Shown in pieces: positions 55,015 through 64,000 of a DNA stretch of 64,000 nt. Position numbers and translations under genes: made by a program. Every line of letters starts with the position of its first letter. Position 1 is the stretch's first letter. Source of the DNA: Sporosarcina sp. P32b (lineage in GTDB: Bacteria; Bacillota; Bacilli; Bacillales_A; Planococcaceae). The DNA is taken from assembly GCF_002743335.1 (NCBI RefSeq), contig NZ_PDZB01000012.1, positions 29,149 to 93,148 on the forward strand. The letters are read 5' to 3'. The notes below the pieces were generated by a model. That model worked only from the letters and a program-made list of their open reading frames with translations. It made no database searches and was not told where the DNA came from.

Positions 55015-55024
55015 TCTATGTCAA
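54996..55024 (-). promoter_or_regulatory. Sigma-A promoter of the tctBAC operon
   Basis: On the minus strand TTGACA (55019-55024), 17 bp, TACAAT (54996-55001). It is close to consensus. The remaining gap to 55344 holds only a weak extended -10 (TGAGATAAT near 55295) for the next gene. Confidence 0.8.
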
Positions 55025-55344
55025 TATTTTATTTTTCAGTTTTTTAACTATTTATTCATTTGATTACGTAAGGTTTAAAACGTCTGCTTATCCATATTTC
55101 AATATAACTACAAGTCTTTCTACTATTGTTCTAGACTGAATTACCACTCATAATTATAGCGACACCGGAATTCGCTTTACACATGAGCATCTTATAGAAA
55201 TTCATACTTATTGCACCACTACAGGAATGAACAGTGAACTTTCACTATTTGGGAATTCTAATTAAATCTGAGTGTCTTTGTTTGCTTCTTATGAGATAAT
55301 ACAAGAACTAACGTTTCCATCTTATCATTGAAAGAGGTGTTCCC

Positions 55345-57483
55345 ATGAAACCGGTCATCCTAGCAGAAAAACCAAGCCAAGCAAAAGCTTATGCAGATGC
55401 ATTTACTACTCGTAAACATGATGGCTATACAGAAATCCAACCATGCCAGACATTTCCTCAAGGTGCCTTCATTACGTGGGGCGTCGGTCATCTAGTAGAA
55501 TTGAAAGAACCACATACATACAATCCCGCCTGGAAACGCTGGTCGCTCGGTAGTTTGCCTATTTTGCCAGAGCGCTACGAATTTCAAGTCGCACCAGGAA
55601 AATATAAGCAATTTCAAGTCGTTAAAAAGCTCATTCGGGCAACGGATCATGTCATTAACGCATGTGACGTAGACCGCGAAGGATCCAATATCTTTTACTC
55701 CATCTACTACATGACGGGAGCTCGCAACCAGAAGATTGAGCGCTTATGGATTAACTCGCTAGAATCCGATGAAGTACGTAAAGGCTTCGAGAATCTACGA
55801 GATAATCGACAAGATCTACAACTTTATGAAGAAGCAAAGGCGCGCCAAATTAGCGACTGGCTCGTAGGGATGAACGGTTCAAGGCTCTATACATTGCTTT
55901 TGAAAGCCAAGGGAGTTCAAGAAGTATTCCCTATCGGTCGCGTTCAATCACCAACCGTATATTTGATTTACCAGCGACAACGCGAGATCGAGACATTCGT
56001 GTCAGAGCCATTTTTCGAAGCAGAAGCTATTTTCACAGCAGAAAAAGGAATATATAAAGGAAAAGCTAAATTAAAAGAGCCAAAGCGGGAATTAATTGCA
56101 GAAGCGCTAAACAGTCGTAATATCACTAAGCGGACTCCTGGCTTCATTACAGAGTTAACGAATACTGATAAACGAACGCCGCCGCCACAGTTGCACTCCC
56201 TTTCTACCTTGCAAGCGACAGCCAATAGACGTTGGAAAGCGAGTCCTGCAACTGTCTTAAAAACGATGCAGACTCTGTATGAAAAAAAGCTCGTCTCTTA
56301 CCCAAGGACCGATACAAGACATATTACACCGAGTGAATTCACATACTTAGAAGCAGCCATAGAAGATTATCAAAAGTTAATCGAACATCCATTTGAGATA
56401 GCCTCGCGTTCACCGAAAAAACGCTATGTAGACAGCTCAAAAGTACAAGAACATTATGCGATCATTCCAACGAAGAAACTGCCTACACAAGCAGCACTGA
56501 CAAAGTTGTCACCACTCGAACGTAATCTATATGAAGAAGTCGTTCGAACGACGCTTGCTATGTTCCACCGTGATTATTTGTATACTGAAACAAAGGTCAC
56601 TACGGACGTCAATGGTTTGCCGTTCTTTACGACGGGTAAAACGGAACGTGATACAGGTTGGAAAGAGCTTTTCGCTACACCAAAGAAAGCAAAAGATTCC
56701 GAAGAACCGGCCTTGCCACCACTTGAGCGTGAGGAAACCGTGCAAAGTGAAATCGGCATAAAAGAAGGCGCAACCCAACCTCCCAAACCATATACTGAAG
56801 GTCAGTTAATTGCGATGATGAAAACATGCGGGAAATTGGTGGAAGATCAAAGTGAGACGAATATTTTAAAAGAAATTGAAGGTCTTGGAACCGAAGCTAC
56901 ACGAAGCGGTATTATCGAGACGATTAAAAAACACGGCTATATATCCGTCACAAAAAACATAGTATCTATCACTGATAAAGGACGCGTACTATGCCAGACT
57001 ATTGAAGGTAGCCTACTTGCTAGCCCTTCCATGACAGCAAAATGGGAAACCTACTTAAAAAAAATAGGTAATGGTGAAGGCACTGGCCAACACTTTCTCG
57101 GTAGCGTATCAAAGTTTATCCAAAAACTGATCGAAGACGTACCCGTCCAACTAGAAAAACAAACAATTGATATTGTGCTACCCCCTCGGCCTTCTTCAGG
57201 AAAGGGATCGTACTCAAGAACTGAAGTTGCACCTTGCCCAAAATGCGGCAAAGGCAACATCATTGAACACCCTAAATTCTATGGTTGTAGTAACTATAAA
57301 AATGGTTGCAAACAAACCTTCCCAGGACTTTTCCTGAAAAAGAAACTAACTGTACCTCAAGTAAAATTGCTCTGTACGAAAGGACAAACAAACGTCATCA
57401 AAGGCTTCACCGCAGCCGATGGAAAGAAGTTCGACGCTGCATTGGAGTTAAAAGAAGGCAAGCTGAACTTGGTCTTTATGTAA
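55345..57483 (+). CDS. topB: DNA topoisomerase III, second diverged copy (beta type)
   Basis: A 712-residue type IA topoisomerase, different from the copy at 20884. The Toprim motifs are LAEKPSQAKAYADAF and ACDVDREGSN; the catalytic tyrosine is in SYPRTDTR. The C-terminus has one cysteine cluster (CPKCGKGN with CSNYKNGC) and a repeat-like end (LLCTKGQTNVIKGFTAADGKKFDAALELKEGKLNLVF), unlike the first copy. Bacillus cereus and its relatives also carry two such enzymes, IIIalpha and IIIbeta; plasmid and conjugative elements carry similar ones. AAAGAGGTG precedes the ATG. Confidence 0.9.
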   Translation: MKPVILAEKPSQAKAYADAFTTRKHDGYTEIQPCQTFPQGAFITWGVGHLVELKEPHTYNPAWKRWSLGSLPILPERYEFQVAPGKYKQFQVVKKLIRATDHVINACDVDREGSNIFYSIYYMTGARNQKIERLWINSLESDEVRKGFENLRDNRQDLQLYEEAKARQISDWLVGMNGSRLYTLLLKAKGVQEVFPIGRVQSPTVYLIYQRQREIETFVSEPFFEAEAIFTAEKGIYKGKAKLKEPKRELIAEALNSRNITKRTPGFITELTNTDKRTPPPQLHSLSTLQATANRRWKASPATVLKTMQTLYEKKLVSYPRTDTRHITPSEFTYLEAAIEDYQKLIEHPFEIASRSPKKRYVDSSKVQEHYAIIPTKKLPTQAALTKLSPLERNLYEEVVRTTLAMFHRDYLYTETKVTTDVNGLPFFTTGKTERDTGWKELFATPKKAKDSEEPALPPLEREETVQSEIGIKEGATQPPKPYTEGQLIAMMKTCGKLVEDQSETNILKEIEGLGTEATRSGIIETIKKHGYISVTKNIVSITDKGRVLCQTIEGSLLASPSMTAKWETYLKKIGNGEGTGQHFLGSVSKFIQKLIEDVPVQLEKQTIDIVLPPRPSSGKGSYSRTEVAPCPKCGKGNIIEHPKFYGCSNYKNGCKQTFPGLFLKKKLTVPQVKLLCTKGQTNVIKGFTAADGKKFDAALELKEGKLNLVFM

Positions 57484-57497
57484 CTGAAATACTTATA

Positions 57498-57531
57498 CAA
57501 AAAAGAAGCGGCACAATGCCGCTTCTTTTTT
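57498..57531. terminator. Bidirectional terminator
   Basis: AAAAAAGAAGCGGC pairs perfectly with GCCGCTTCTTTTTT around a five-base loop, between the convergent topB and cls genes. Confidence 0.9.
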
Positions 57532-57576
57532 ACATGAGATTATTATACAGACTTGTATTGTACAGTTCTTACATCT

Positions 57577-59061
57577 TTATAGTACGGGAGACAACAACCG
57601 AGAAATCGATTGCTTAAACTTAATCAGTAATGACCTCTCCCCATAACGTTCTTTCGTAAGCTCAGAACTAAGTTTCGCGTCTTGGTTAAACAGATCTGTC
57701 AGTTGTGTTGCTACTTTTTCATCATAAACAATCGCAGTCACTTCAAAATTTAAGCGAAAACTACGTGAATCGATATTCATAGTACCTACTACCGATACTT
57801 CTTCATCCACTACAATCGTCTTCGCGTGCAAGAAGCCATTCTCATATAATAATACCTTCGCGCCATAATCCAGCAAATCACCTACATACGACCAAGTAGC
57901 CCAGTAGACGAAAGGATGATCAGGCTTACATGGAATCATAATCTGTACATCAATTCCTGATAACAACGCAATTTTGCAGGCATCCATAAAGCTTGTATCT
58001 GGAATAAAGTATGGCGTCTGAATGTAGACACTTTTTTTAGCAGATAATAATAGCTTGATATACATATTCTTCAGATGTTCTGTCTCAGAATTCGGACCAC
58101 TCGAGACAATTTGCACTGGACTTGTGCCGATATGTTTTTCGGTCTGGAAGAGGTAATCTCCCCAGTCACCCGGCTCCTTTTTACTGGCCTGATGCCAATC
58201 TAAAATGAATTTCCCTTGAATATGATTGACCGCGCCACCTTTAATTCTAAAGTGCGTATCGCGCCAATAACCAAATTTCTTATCGAGTCCGAGATACTCG
58301 TCTCCGACATTGAAACCACCAATATACGCAATTTCTCCATCAATGATACAAAGCTTGCGATGATTTCTATTATTGACCCGAAAGTTCACGAGCCGGAACA
58401 TCGACGGAAAGAATACTTCCACTCCTCCACCCGCTGCACGTAATTCATTATAGAATCTGGGTGGTGTTTTCTTCGAGCCGACTTCATCATACAAGAGCCG
58501 GACTTTTACTCCCTCTTTTGCCTTTTGGATTAACAGATCACGCAACTTAGTCCCAAGTGAATCAGACTGGATAATATAATACTGGATATTGATCTCTTTA
58601 GTTGCAGAGCTAATATCCTTAAACAATGCAGCAAACTTTTTATGTCCGTCATCAAAGATTTCAATGTGATTATCTTTGGAGAGCAATGCATGAGATGATT
58701 TCAAATTCATATGAATTAATTCAGTATGATCTTTTAATAACGGATTACTTTCTAGCCTAGCCAAGTTTTCTGGCAATAATTGTTTGTCTACTTCCGTTTT
58801 TTCAGCCTTTCTTTCTGCAACTGAAAGATTATAGAAGTTTTTCTGTTTTAAACTACGTCCAAAGAACAGATAAATAAAGAAACCGACAATAGGAAGGAAC
58901 ACTAGAACCATAATCCACGCCCACGTATTTCCTACATCTCTTCTTTCGATAAATAAAACCCATGCCAATAGCAGGATATTGAGAATTGTGACGATAGATA
59001 AGAGCAGTGTAAGGATATTACCAAATTCCATACCGAGCAACATCCCTTGAAGTTCTATCAT
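57577..59061 (-). CDS. cls: Cardiolipin synthase
   Basis: A 494-residue membrane enzyme that makes cardiolipin from two phosphatidylglycerols. Two N-terminal hydrophobic segments (about residues 10-60, LLSIVTILNILLLAWVLFIE and WIMVLVFLPIVGFFIYLFFG) precede two phospholipase D HKD motifs: NHRKLCIIDGEIAYIGGFN and FLHAKTIVVDEEVSVVGTMN. Spacing and length are standard. ATG 59061 (MIELQG) follows GGAGCGG; the frame extends five codons further. The 344-bp gap upstream to 59405 holds nothing I can support. Confidence 0.93.
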   Translation of the reverse strand: MIELQGMLLGMEFGNILTLLLSIVTILNILLLAWVLFIERRDVGNTWAWIMVLVFLPIVGFFIYLFFGRSLKQKNFYNLSVAERKAEKTEVDKQLLPENLARLESNPLLKDHTELIHMNLKSSHALLSKDNHIEIFDDGHKKFAALFKDISSATKEINIQYYIIQSDSLGTKLRDLLIQKAKEGVKVRLLYDEVGSKKTPPRFYNELRAAGGGVEVFFPSMFRLVNFRVNNRNHRKLCIIDGEIAYIGGFNVGDEYLGLDKKFGYWRDTHFRIKGGAVNHIQGKFILDWHQASKKEPGDWGDYLFQTEKHIGTSPVQIVSSGPNSETEHLKNMYIKLLLSAKKSVYIQTPYFIPDTSFMDACKIALLSGIDVQIMIPCKPDHPFVYWATWSYVGDLLDYGAKVLLYENGFLHAKTIVVDEEVSVVGTMNIDSRSFRLNFEVTAIVYDEKVATQLTDLFNQDAKLSSELTKERYGERSLLIKFKQSISRLLSPVL

Positions 59062-59405
59062 TTTTTTCCGCTCCATTTCATTAGAAAGTAGTCTTTAATA
59101 TAGCATATAGCATGAATTTTCGCTGTTATTTCTGTGATTTTATCAAGGTGAGAATTCAGCATACAGCATAAACACTTTCAAAATGGAAGACGGTAAATAG
59201 TAAAGATGTATTCGCCTTTTTATACAAAGCACTAGAGGGATGTAGTATTTTAATCAAGTAATACTCATTCTTACTTTTTATTTCGCGTATATATTCCCCG
59301 AGAAATAATAAGACAATAACTAATAATCTTCGGTAGTAACAATTTGGCACAGGTATGAGTAGATAAACCCAGTCATTCTTTAAAGCTGATCTGACTCCTG
59401 CATTT

Positions 59406-60062
59406 CTATGCAGAATCCTCTGTTCCACTGAAAAACTCTTCTTTCAATCGCTTCCCATATGCTTGTCCACTTTCGCCTCGTTGCCTAGGAAACTCTTGCA
59501 TCACGATAGGTAATACTCTTTCCCATAGAACATTCATCACATAGACATCTCGATCAAAATGATAGTCCAGTTCATTTAACGTTAATTGTAGCGATTTAGC
59601 GTACTTTCTTTTTTCTGCATCCCAAATCGTCGAGACATTCTCTTTAATATATGCATCTATTTCATCTTCTGTTACCGTAATCCCATAAGCTTCTTCCGCA
59701 ATATCTAAGGCTTCTTGATAATGATCGGTTTGTTTCTCCGCGATTCCTCTTAGAAATGGAGAAGAGTGTTCCTGTTCAGTTAGATTATTTTTCACACGTA
59801 AACGGAACTCTGTCTTATTCGTTGAGAACGATTGGCCTAGCTTGTTATTATGAATGCCGGATTGAATAGATGCCAGCTCGCCTGCTATTTCAGGCATATC
59901 TTTTAATACTTTTTCCACGGATTGATTCATCTGGGCATAGTCTATTCCTATCGTTTCAATCTTTTGTTGTTCCGAACTTGCTGTTTGTTTAATTAACAAC
60001 GTCCCAGCAATCAAGACAGTAAAACAAATTGTAATGAGGTGAAACCGATTGCGAGCAGTCAT
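59406..60062 (-). CDS. Membrane-anchored protein with SurA-N-like helical region
   Basis: A 218-residue protein with one N-terminal membrane anchor (FHLITICFTVLIAGTLLI), then a soluble, probably extracytoplasmic helical domain. The segment ALDIAEEAYGITVTEDEIDAYIKENVS resembles the N-terminal part of SurA/PrsA-like chaperones, but no peptidyl-prolyl isomerase domain follows. I do not recognise a named family. ATG 60062 gives nine bases to AAGGAG; ATG 60068 gives only three. Monocistronic. Confidence 0.62.
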   Translation of the reverse strand: MTARNRFHLITICFTVLIAGTLLIKQTASSEQQKIETIGIDYAQMNQSVEKVLKDMPEIAGELASIQSGIHNNKLGQSFSTNKTEFRLRVKNNLTEQEHSSPFLRGIAEKQTDHYQEALDIAEEAYGITVTEDEIDAYIKENVSTIWDAEKRKYAKSLQLTLNELDYHFDRDVYVMNVLWERVLPIVMQEFPRQRGESGQAYGKRLKEEFFSGTEDSA

Positions 60063-60172
60063 AGTCATTCGCTCCTTCATCTGTTAAGTCGCTCAAGTAT
60101 GTCATAGGCAGATTGAAATATTTGTTGAAACAACTGATTATTGTTAAAAACTTTTCTTTGTTATTCGACAAT

Positions 60173-60213
60173 AAAAAACCCAAGACCCCGGAGTGAACCG
60201 GAATCTTGGGTAA
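60173..60213 (-). terminator. Terminator of the small oxidase-like gene
   Basis: On the minus strand ACCCAAGA pairs with TCTTGGGT, with an inner CCGG/CCGG-type stem, followed by six T. Confidence 0.82.
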
Positions 60214-60217
60214 CTAT

Positions 60218-60622
60218 TCATTGACGTGTAGCAGGTGTTTTTTCAATCATAAAGGTTACAACTACGAATAAAGCAAAGCTAACTAATAGCACGGTACCAC
60301 CTACGATATAGAATATAAGCGCGAATACTTCATTGATATTGAAGGGTTGCATGAACTGCAACCACATACCCGCTGTTAAACCAATCGCACCGATGATCCC
60401 TGTCCAGCCTTGCAATGTTAATAGCTTTCTAGCGCGGACTCGGTAAATTTTGTAGAACACACCCCATGAAAACACTGATAACCAACCTACAAGTAAAATA
60501 TGCGCGTGAATCGGACGAAATGCATACGAACCTGCCCCCGCCATATGGGAACCGAGTACCGTTCCAATTAAACCAAAAATCGCTGCAATGCGAATCAATC
60601 GTAAACTCCACTTTTCTTGCAT
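60218..60622 (-). CDS. Small four-helix membrane protein, heme-copper oxidase subunit I-like
   Basis: A 134-residue protein with four membrane segments. The second helix contains RPIHAHILLVGWLSVFSWG, whose histidines and glycine-tryptophan resemble the helix of cytochrome oxidase subunit I that binds heme. Short proteins of this kind occur in Bacillales under the name cytochrome-c-oxidase-like, without a proven role. AGGAGG lies nine bases before the ATG. It follows the kinase gene in the same direction, with the direct-repeat box in between, so it may be a target of that two-component system. Confidence 0.6.
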   Translation of the reverse strand: MQEKWSLRLIRIAAIFGLIGTVLGSHMAGAGSYAFRPIHAHILLVGWLSVFSWGVFYKIYRVRARKLLTLQGWTGIIGAIGLTAGMWLQFMQPFNINEVFALIFYIVGGTVLLVSFALFVVVTFMIEKTPATRQ

Positions 60623-60670
60623 GTTATATTTCCTCCTGTCATCTTTCTACTACATGTATCATAACACTCC

Positions 60671-60703
60671 AAGATGAACGGAAGATGAACAGCCTGTTAC
60701 AAT
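60671..60703 (-). promoter_or_regulatory. Direct-repeat response-regulator box below the kinase gene
   Basis: ATGAAC units at 60674-60679 and 60685-60690 are 11 bp apart and embedded in AAGATGAACGGAAGATGAAC. An almost identical block with the same TTACAAT at the same distance stands at 15005-15037 before the FtsX operon. Confidence 0.55.
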
Positions 60704-62076
60704 TTAGGCAAATACACAATGAATGTCGTACCTTTACCTAGCTCACTGACGACTTCTACTCGACCGTCGTGAAGACGTACCACTTGTTCAACAATAGATA
60801 ATCCGAGGCCCGTCCCTTCTACTTCACGTGTTCTTGAGTCATCTGCACGATAAAAACGGTCGAATATACGATTCTTTGTTTCAAATGACATACCGATTCC
60901 TGTATCTTCAATAGAGAAACAGACTTCATTTGCCTGCTCGGTCAGTCGGATATCAATCGCTTCTCCGTCCGGGGAATATTTCAATGCATTCGACAATAAA
61001 TTCTCCCACACTTTTTCAAGAAATGCAGGGTCTCCCTCATATGTAACTTCATCAATTTCAAGCATGATAGACATCTCTTTTTCTTGCAATAACCATTGAA
61101 ATTTTAGAACTGTTTCCTTCACTTGCTGATCAACACGGAATGCTTTTTTCTGCAGTGGAGAGATTAGTTGATCTAGTGACGTCAGCAATAATAGCTGCTT
61201 CGTCAATGTCGAGAGTCGTTCTGTTTCCGATTGAATGATTCCTGCATAACGTATGCGCTCATTAGCGGGTAGCTCTTCATCCGATAACAAGTCTGCATAG
61301 CCTTTAATATTCAATAACGGTGACTGGAAATCATGCGACACATCACTAACAAATGCCTTTCGAATCTGATCGTTCTCACTTAAACGATCAATCATCTGCT
61401 GAAAACTTTTTGCAAGTTGCCCAATCTCATCGCGTCGATCAATTGACAGCTCACTCGTGAACTGCTCCTCACCTACCTTCTTCGTCGCTTTCGTCAACAC
61501 GACAATCGGTGCAATCAGCTTGCGCGCAACGACAAGCATAGCGAGAATACTGATAATCGCCATGACAATGACCATGCCACCAAGCAAATAGTGAATTTCC
61601 GTGAAGAGCATTTTAATATCTGGACGTAAAAATAGTGCATACGTCTTTCCATCGTATATAAATGGTACACCTATTGTATTAGCTGACTCATTGGAGAAAT
61701 AACCCGTCACGAATGTCTCTGCCTTTAGATCTCGCATGCCATGATAGACTTCACCACTATAGACTTTCTCGATCGCTTCATCCTCAAGGTTATCATCCCG
61801 AAACGCTTCGCCATATACGGTTGCGTCTCCTGCAGGCGATTTGACGAGCAACTTATAACCCGTGCTAGCAAGCATATTGAAGTATGTAGGTAAGTCCATC
61901 CCGTCATTCGCTTCAATGAACAACGCAATTTGCTCAGCAACTTGAACATTCTTCGCATCGTTTTCACCTTTCAAGTACCGGTGATAATATGTATTGACGG
62001 AGAGAAACGCCACTATTGCACTCGCTAGCATAATTCCTACCGTTAACACGAGAAACTTCCCATACAGCGACTTCAT
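60697..62076 (-). CDS. Sensor histidine kinase with HAMP domain
   Basis: A 459-residue membrane kinase. The first helix (residues 8-28), an extracytoplasmic sensor domain (about 30-165), the second helix (about 168-190) and a HAMP linker precede the HisKA domain with its phospho-histidine in SDVSHDFQSPL. The ATPase domain shows NALKYSP, DTGIGMS and GTGLGLSIVEQV. Phe-Gln replaces the usual Leu-Arg after the histidine pair, as in some Firmicute kinases. It overlaps the regulator gene by four bases. The signal is unknown, probably at the envelope. Confidence 0.9.
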   Translation of the reverse strand: MKSLYGKFLVLTVGIMLASAIVAFLSVNTYYHRYLKGENDAKNVQVAEQIALFIEANDGMDLPTYFNMLASTGYKLLVKSPAGDATVYGEAFRDDNLEDEAIEKVYSGEVYHGMRDLKAETFVTGYFSNESANTIGVPFIYDGKTYALFLRPDIKMLFTEIHYLLGGMVIVMAIISILAMLVVARKLIAPIVVLTKATKKVGEEQFTSELSIDRRDEIGQLAKSFQQMIDRLSENDQIRKAFVSDVSHDFQSPLLNIKGYADLLSDEELPANERIRYAGIIQSETERLSTLTKQLLLLTSLDQLISPLQKKAFRVDQQVKETVLKFQWLLQEKEMSIMLEIDEVTYEGDPAFLEKVWENLLSNALKYSPDGEAIDIRLTEQANEVCFSIEDTGIGMSFETKNRIFDRFYRADDSRTREVEGTGLGLSIVEQVVRLHDGRVEVVSELGKGTTFIVYLPKL

Positions 62077-62744
62077 TCTGAAACCTCAAGCTTATAACCA
62101 ACACCACGTATCGTGACAATTTTCACCTGGTTCGTAAGCTTCTCGAGCTTATCGCGTAAACGTTTGATATGTACACTCAACGTCTGCTCATCCCCTTCAT
62201 AATCAAAGCCCCATACACGCTCTACTAGCACTTCTCGTGTAAATACCTGACTTTGACGAGAAGCCAACACCGATAACAATTCAAACTCCTTTAATGGAAG
62301 CAGTAATGACTTCTTACCAAGCACTACTTCATAACTCTGTCGATTGATAACTATTGGACCGATCTGAATCACTCGGTCTATCGCTTTATCATAACGCCGT
62401 AAAATAGCATGAATCCGGAACAATAATTCTTTCGGCTCAAATGGCTTCACCAGATAATCATCTGACCCTGCCAAAAAGCCACGCTCCTTATCTTCCATCT
62501 CACCTTTAGCCGTCAGCAACAAAACTGGTATTTCCGTATCCTCACGAAGCCTCTTCGTCAGCGTATAGCCATCCATACCTGGCATCATTACATCTACGAT
62601 GGCTAAATCAGGCCACTCCCTATCGACTACCTCAAGCGCCTCTAGCCCATTCATTGCCTTCACAACGGTATAGCCTGCTTGTCGCAAATGAATACTAACC
62701 AACTCTAAAATATGTATATCATCATCTACTACTAAGATCTTCAT
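62073..62744 (-). CDS. OmpR-family response regulator
   Basis: A 223-residue regulator. The receiver has VVDDDIHI, phosphoacceptor Asp51 in LAIVDVMMPGMDG and the lysine in DDYLVKPFEP; the C-terminal winged helix has LLPLKEFELLSVLASRQSQVFTREVLVERVWGFDYEGDEQTLSVHIKRL-type order typical of OmpR proteins. It overlaps both neighbours by four bases (ATGA), so BrkB, regulator and kinase are one operon. OmpR-type regulators bind direct repeats 10-11 bp apart, as found at 60674 and 15008. Confidence 0.92.
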   Translation of the reverse strand: MKILVVDDDIHILELVSIHLRQAGYTVVKAMNGLEALEVVDREWPDLAIVDVMMPGMDGYTLTKRLREDTEIPVLLLTAKGEMEDKERGFLAGSDDYLVKPFEPKELLFRIHAILRRYDKAIDRVIQIGPIVINRQSYEVVLGKKSLLLPLKEFELLSVLASRQSQVFTREVLVERVWGFDYEGDEQTLSVHIKRLRDKLEKLTNQVKIVTIRGVGYKLEVSE

Positions 62745-63547
62745 TTAGTTCTCCCCTTCCTTTTCCACTCTGCATTCAATAACCCAGAAAGAATAATAAT
62801 GACTGCTGTTAGATAAAACCATAACACAAGCATGATAATCCCTGCTAATTGTCCATACAGCCTAGAATAATCAACCCGTGATACATACTCACCGAATAAT
62901 AATGAAACGAACTGCCAGCCAAAGGCCGAAAGTAAAGCCCCCGGCAACGCTTCCTTCCATTTCATCTTTCCAGTTGGCATGAGTTGATAAAATAATAAGA
63001 AGAACAAAAATAAAAAGAACGTACCAAGTCCCCATTTTATATTGGGCCAAATATACAACCAGCCTTCCCAGGCATCTAGTACATCATAATACGCAATGAC
63101 GGTATGCATAAGTTTTTCAATTAATGGTAAAAATAGAGACATCGGTACAATCAGCATAAAAAGAATGGTTACACCAAGATTACGAATTATACTAATCCAT
63201 AGTGGCTGTTGGTGAAGCCTACGGTTCGCCATGTCTAATGAACGTGCAAATGATTGTACCGCAACCGATGTCGTCCACAATGCAGCTAATACACTTAGTG
63301 CAAGCAGATTTCCGTGACTTTTATAGAGTACGGACTGAACACTTTGCTCAATCAGCTGAAAAGATTCGTCTGGCACAAATGGACGTAGCAACGCTAAAAT
63401 ACTAGCCTCCTGCACAGGTAGAAATTGCACAATCGACAGCACTACAAGTAAAAAGGGTAACACGGAAAGCAACAAGTAATAAGCGTTCTGCGCAGCCTGA
63501 TCAAAAAAGCGTTCTTTAAAGAAGCGTTTGATTATCATCATGATCAT
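62741..63547 (-). CDS. YihY/BrkB family membrane protein
   Basis: A 268-residue inner-membrane protein with six hydrophobic segments of the YihY (UPF0761/BrkB) family. The N-terminal FFDQAAQNAYYLLLSVLPFLLVVLSI and the later PGALLSAFGWQFVSLLFGEYV and YGQLAGIIMLVLWFYLTAVII segments are characteristic. The function of the family is not established; the old ribonuclease BN name was a mistake. ATG 63547 follows GGAGGGG. It is the first gene of the operon with the two-component system, which hints at an envelope-related role. Confidence 0.87.
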   Translation of the reverse strand: MIMMIIKRFFKERFFDQAAQNAYYLLLSVLPFLLVVLSIVQFLPVQEASILALLRPFVPDESFQLIEQSVQSVLYKSHGNLLALSVLAALWTTSVAVQSFARSLDMANRRLHQQPLWISIIRNLGVTILFMLIVPMSLFLPLIEKLMHTVIAYYDVLDAWEGWLYIWPNIKWGLGTFFLFLFFLLFYQLMPTGKMKWKEALPGALLSAFGWQFVSLLFGEYVSRVDYSRLYGQLAGIIMLVLWFYLTAVIIILSGLLNAEWKRKGRTK

Positions 63548-63689
63548 AGAATCCCCTCCTCTACTATCGTACGTGTCTTACTATCAATATACCCCAACAA
63601 ACCCTAGACTATTAGGTTAAATGAAATTTTCTAGATAAATTTAATGGTTTCTTAGGTGTTGGAGTGGGAGTGGTGAATGATTGGTTTGG

Positions 63690-63810
63690 GATATGGAGCG
63701 TTTGAGCAGTGTGGTAGAGCACCTGCACGGGGCAATTGAGCGATAGGCGGGTGCTCTATTTATTGAGCGGTTAAGTAGAGCGATAGTGCTAGCATGACTT
63801 ATTGAGCAAA
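63690..63810 (+). repeat. Second degenerate 21-bp/heptad repeat array
   Basis: GAGC units at 63696, 63717 and 63738 are again 21 bp apart and read MERLSSV, VEHLHGA, IER before a stop; further ATTGAGC words follow at 63765 and 63804 out of strict period. It matches the 17.6-kb array in wording and phase. There is no ribosome site. Confidence 0.6.
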
Positions 63811-63868
63811 TCTATCAACACCTATGATTTCTTCTATCCTACATTCAATCAATTACCATTATAAAACA

Positions 63869-63900
63869 CAAAAAAGCCACTCCCCAAAGGGAATGGCTTC
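63869..63900 (-). terminator. Terminator of the rRNA operon
   Basis: On the minus strand AGCCATTCCC pairs with GGGAGTGGCT and is followed by six T, just after the 5S rRNA. Confidence 0.85.
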
Positions 63901-63904
63901 GCGT

Positions 63905-64000
<96 letters not shown>

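Noticed and set aside
54948..55344. Attachment site or integrase remnant at the right edge of the island
   Set aside because: No direct repeat, tRNA gene or recombinase sequence could be seen near either edge.
59156..59428. 90-residue frame between cls and the anchored protein
   Set aside because: No ribosome site, overlaps the end of the neighbouring gene, and its composition does not look like a protein.

Overview
This window comes from a low-GC Gram-positive bacterium of the Bacillales, most likely a Sporosarcina-like member of the Planococcaceae. The support is the Bacillus-type 5S rRNA at the right edge, a leucine T-box, YflT, CsbD, DUF3243, YqeY, YhfK and GlnK/GlnL-type proteins, sigma-B-like promoters, a cre-like site and AGGAGG ribosome binding sites throughout. 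The genus is inferred from overall style and was not tested by a search.

Positions 1-41000 are mostly ordinary chromosome. They hold transporters (two-and-more EamA/DMT exporters, an NMT1-type ABC importer, DASS, MFS, an OpuC/EgtU-type ABC system, DAACS, AbgT, AGCS), a small sigma-B-like stress group (CsbD, YflT, DUF3243, and YhfK further on), a FhuF-like iron reductase, YqeY, topoisomerase III, ProS, a GlnK/GlnL-like two-component pair beside its likely target transporter, YitT, a luciferase-like oxidoreductase, a nitroreductase, the YedE/YedF sulfur/selenium pair and a stand-alone leuA under a T-box. Most genes end in clear intrinsic terminators, many of them shared by convergent neighbours.

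Positions 41900-55030 form a catabolic island that looks AT-richer than its surroundings. It encodes a tripartite tricarboxylate-type importer (TctBAC), a GroEL paralogue without GroES, a carotenoid/lignostilbene-type oxygenase, two alpha/beta hydrolases, a beta-keto acid cleavage enzyme, a semialdehyde dehydrogenase, an ACMSD-like amidohydrolase and an IclR regulator. Good sigma-A promoters precede tctB, the oxygenase and the outer hydrolase, and palindromes sit at several of these promoters. The likely job is uptake of a carboxylated alkene or aromatic, oxidative double-bond cleavage, aldehyde oxidation and entry into CoA metabolism. The substrate cannot be read from the sequence. The chaperonin beside the iron oxygenase is the most unusual feature here.

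Positions 55300-64000 hold a second topoisomerase III, cardiolipin synthase, a membrane-anchored protein, a small oxidase-like membrane protein, and a BrkB-response regulator-kinase operon, then the 3' part of a 5S rRNA read from the right. A direct-repeat box just below the kinase gene recurs almost identically upstream of the ABC/FtsX operon at 13.2-15.0 kb, which suggests that this two-component system controls both places.

Two intergenic arrays (17.6-17.76 kb and 63.69-63.81 kb) carry a degenerate 21-bp repeat that stays in phase as a seven-residue peptide repeat. They are not explained by any annotated gene.
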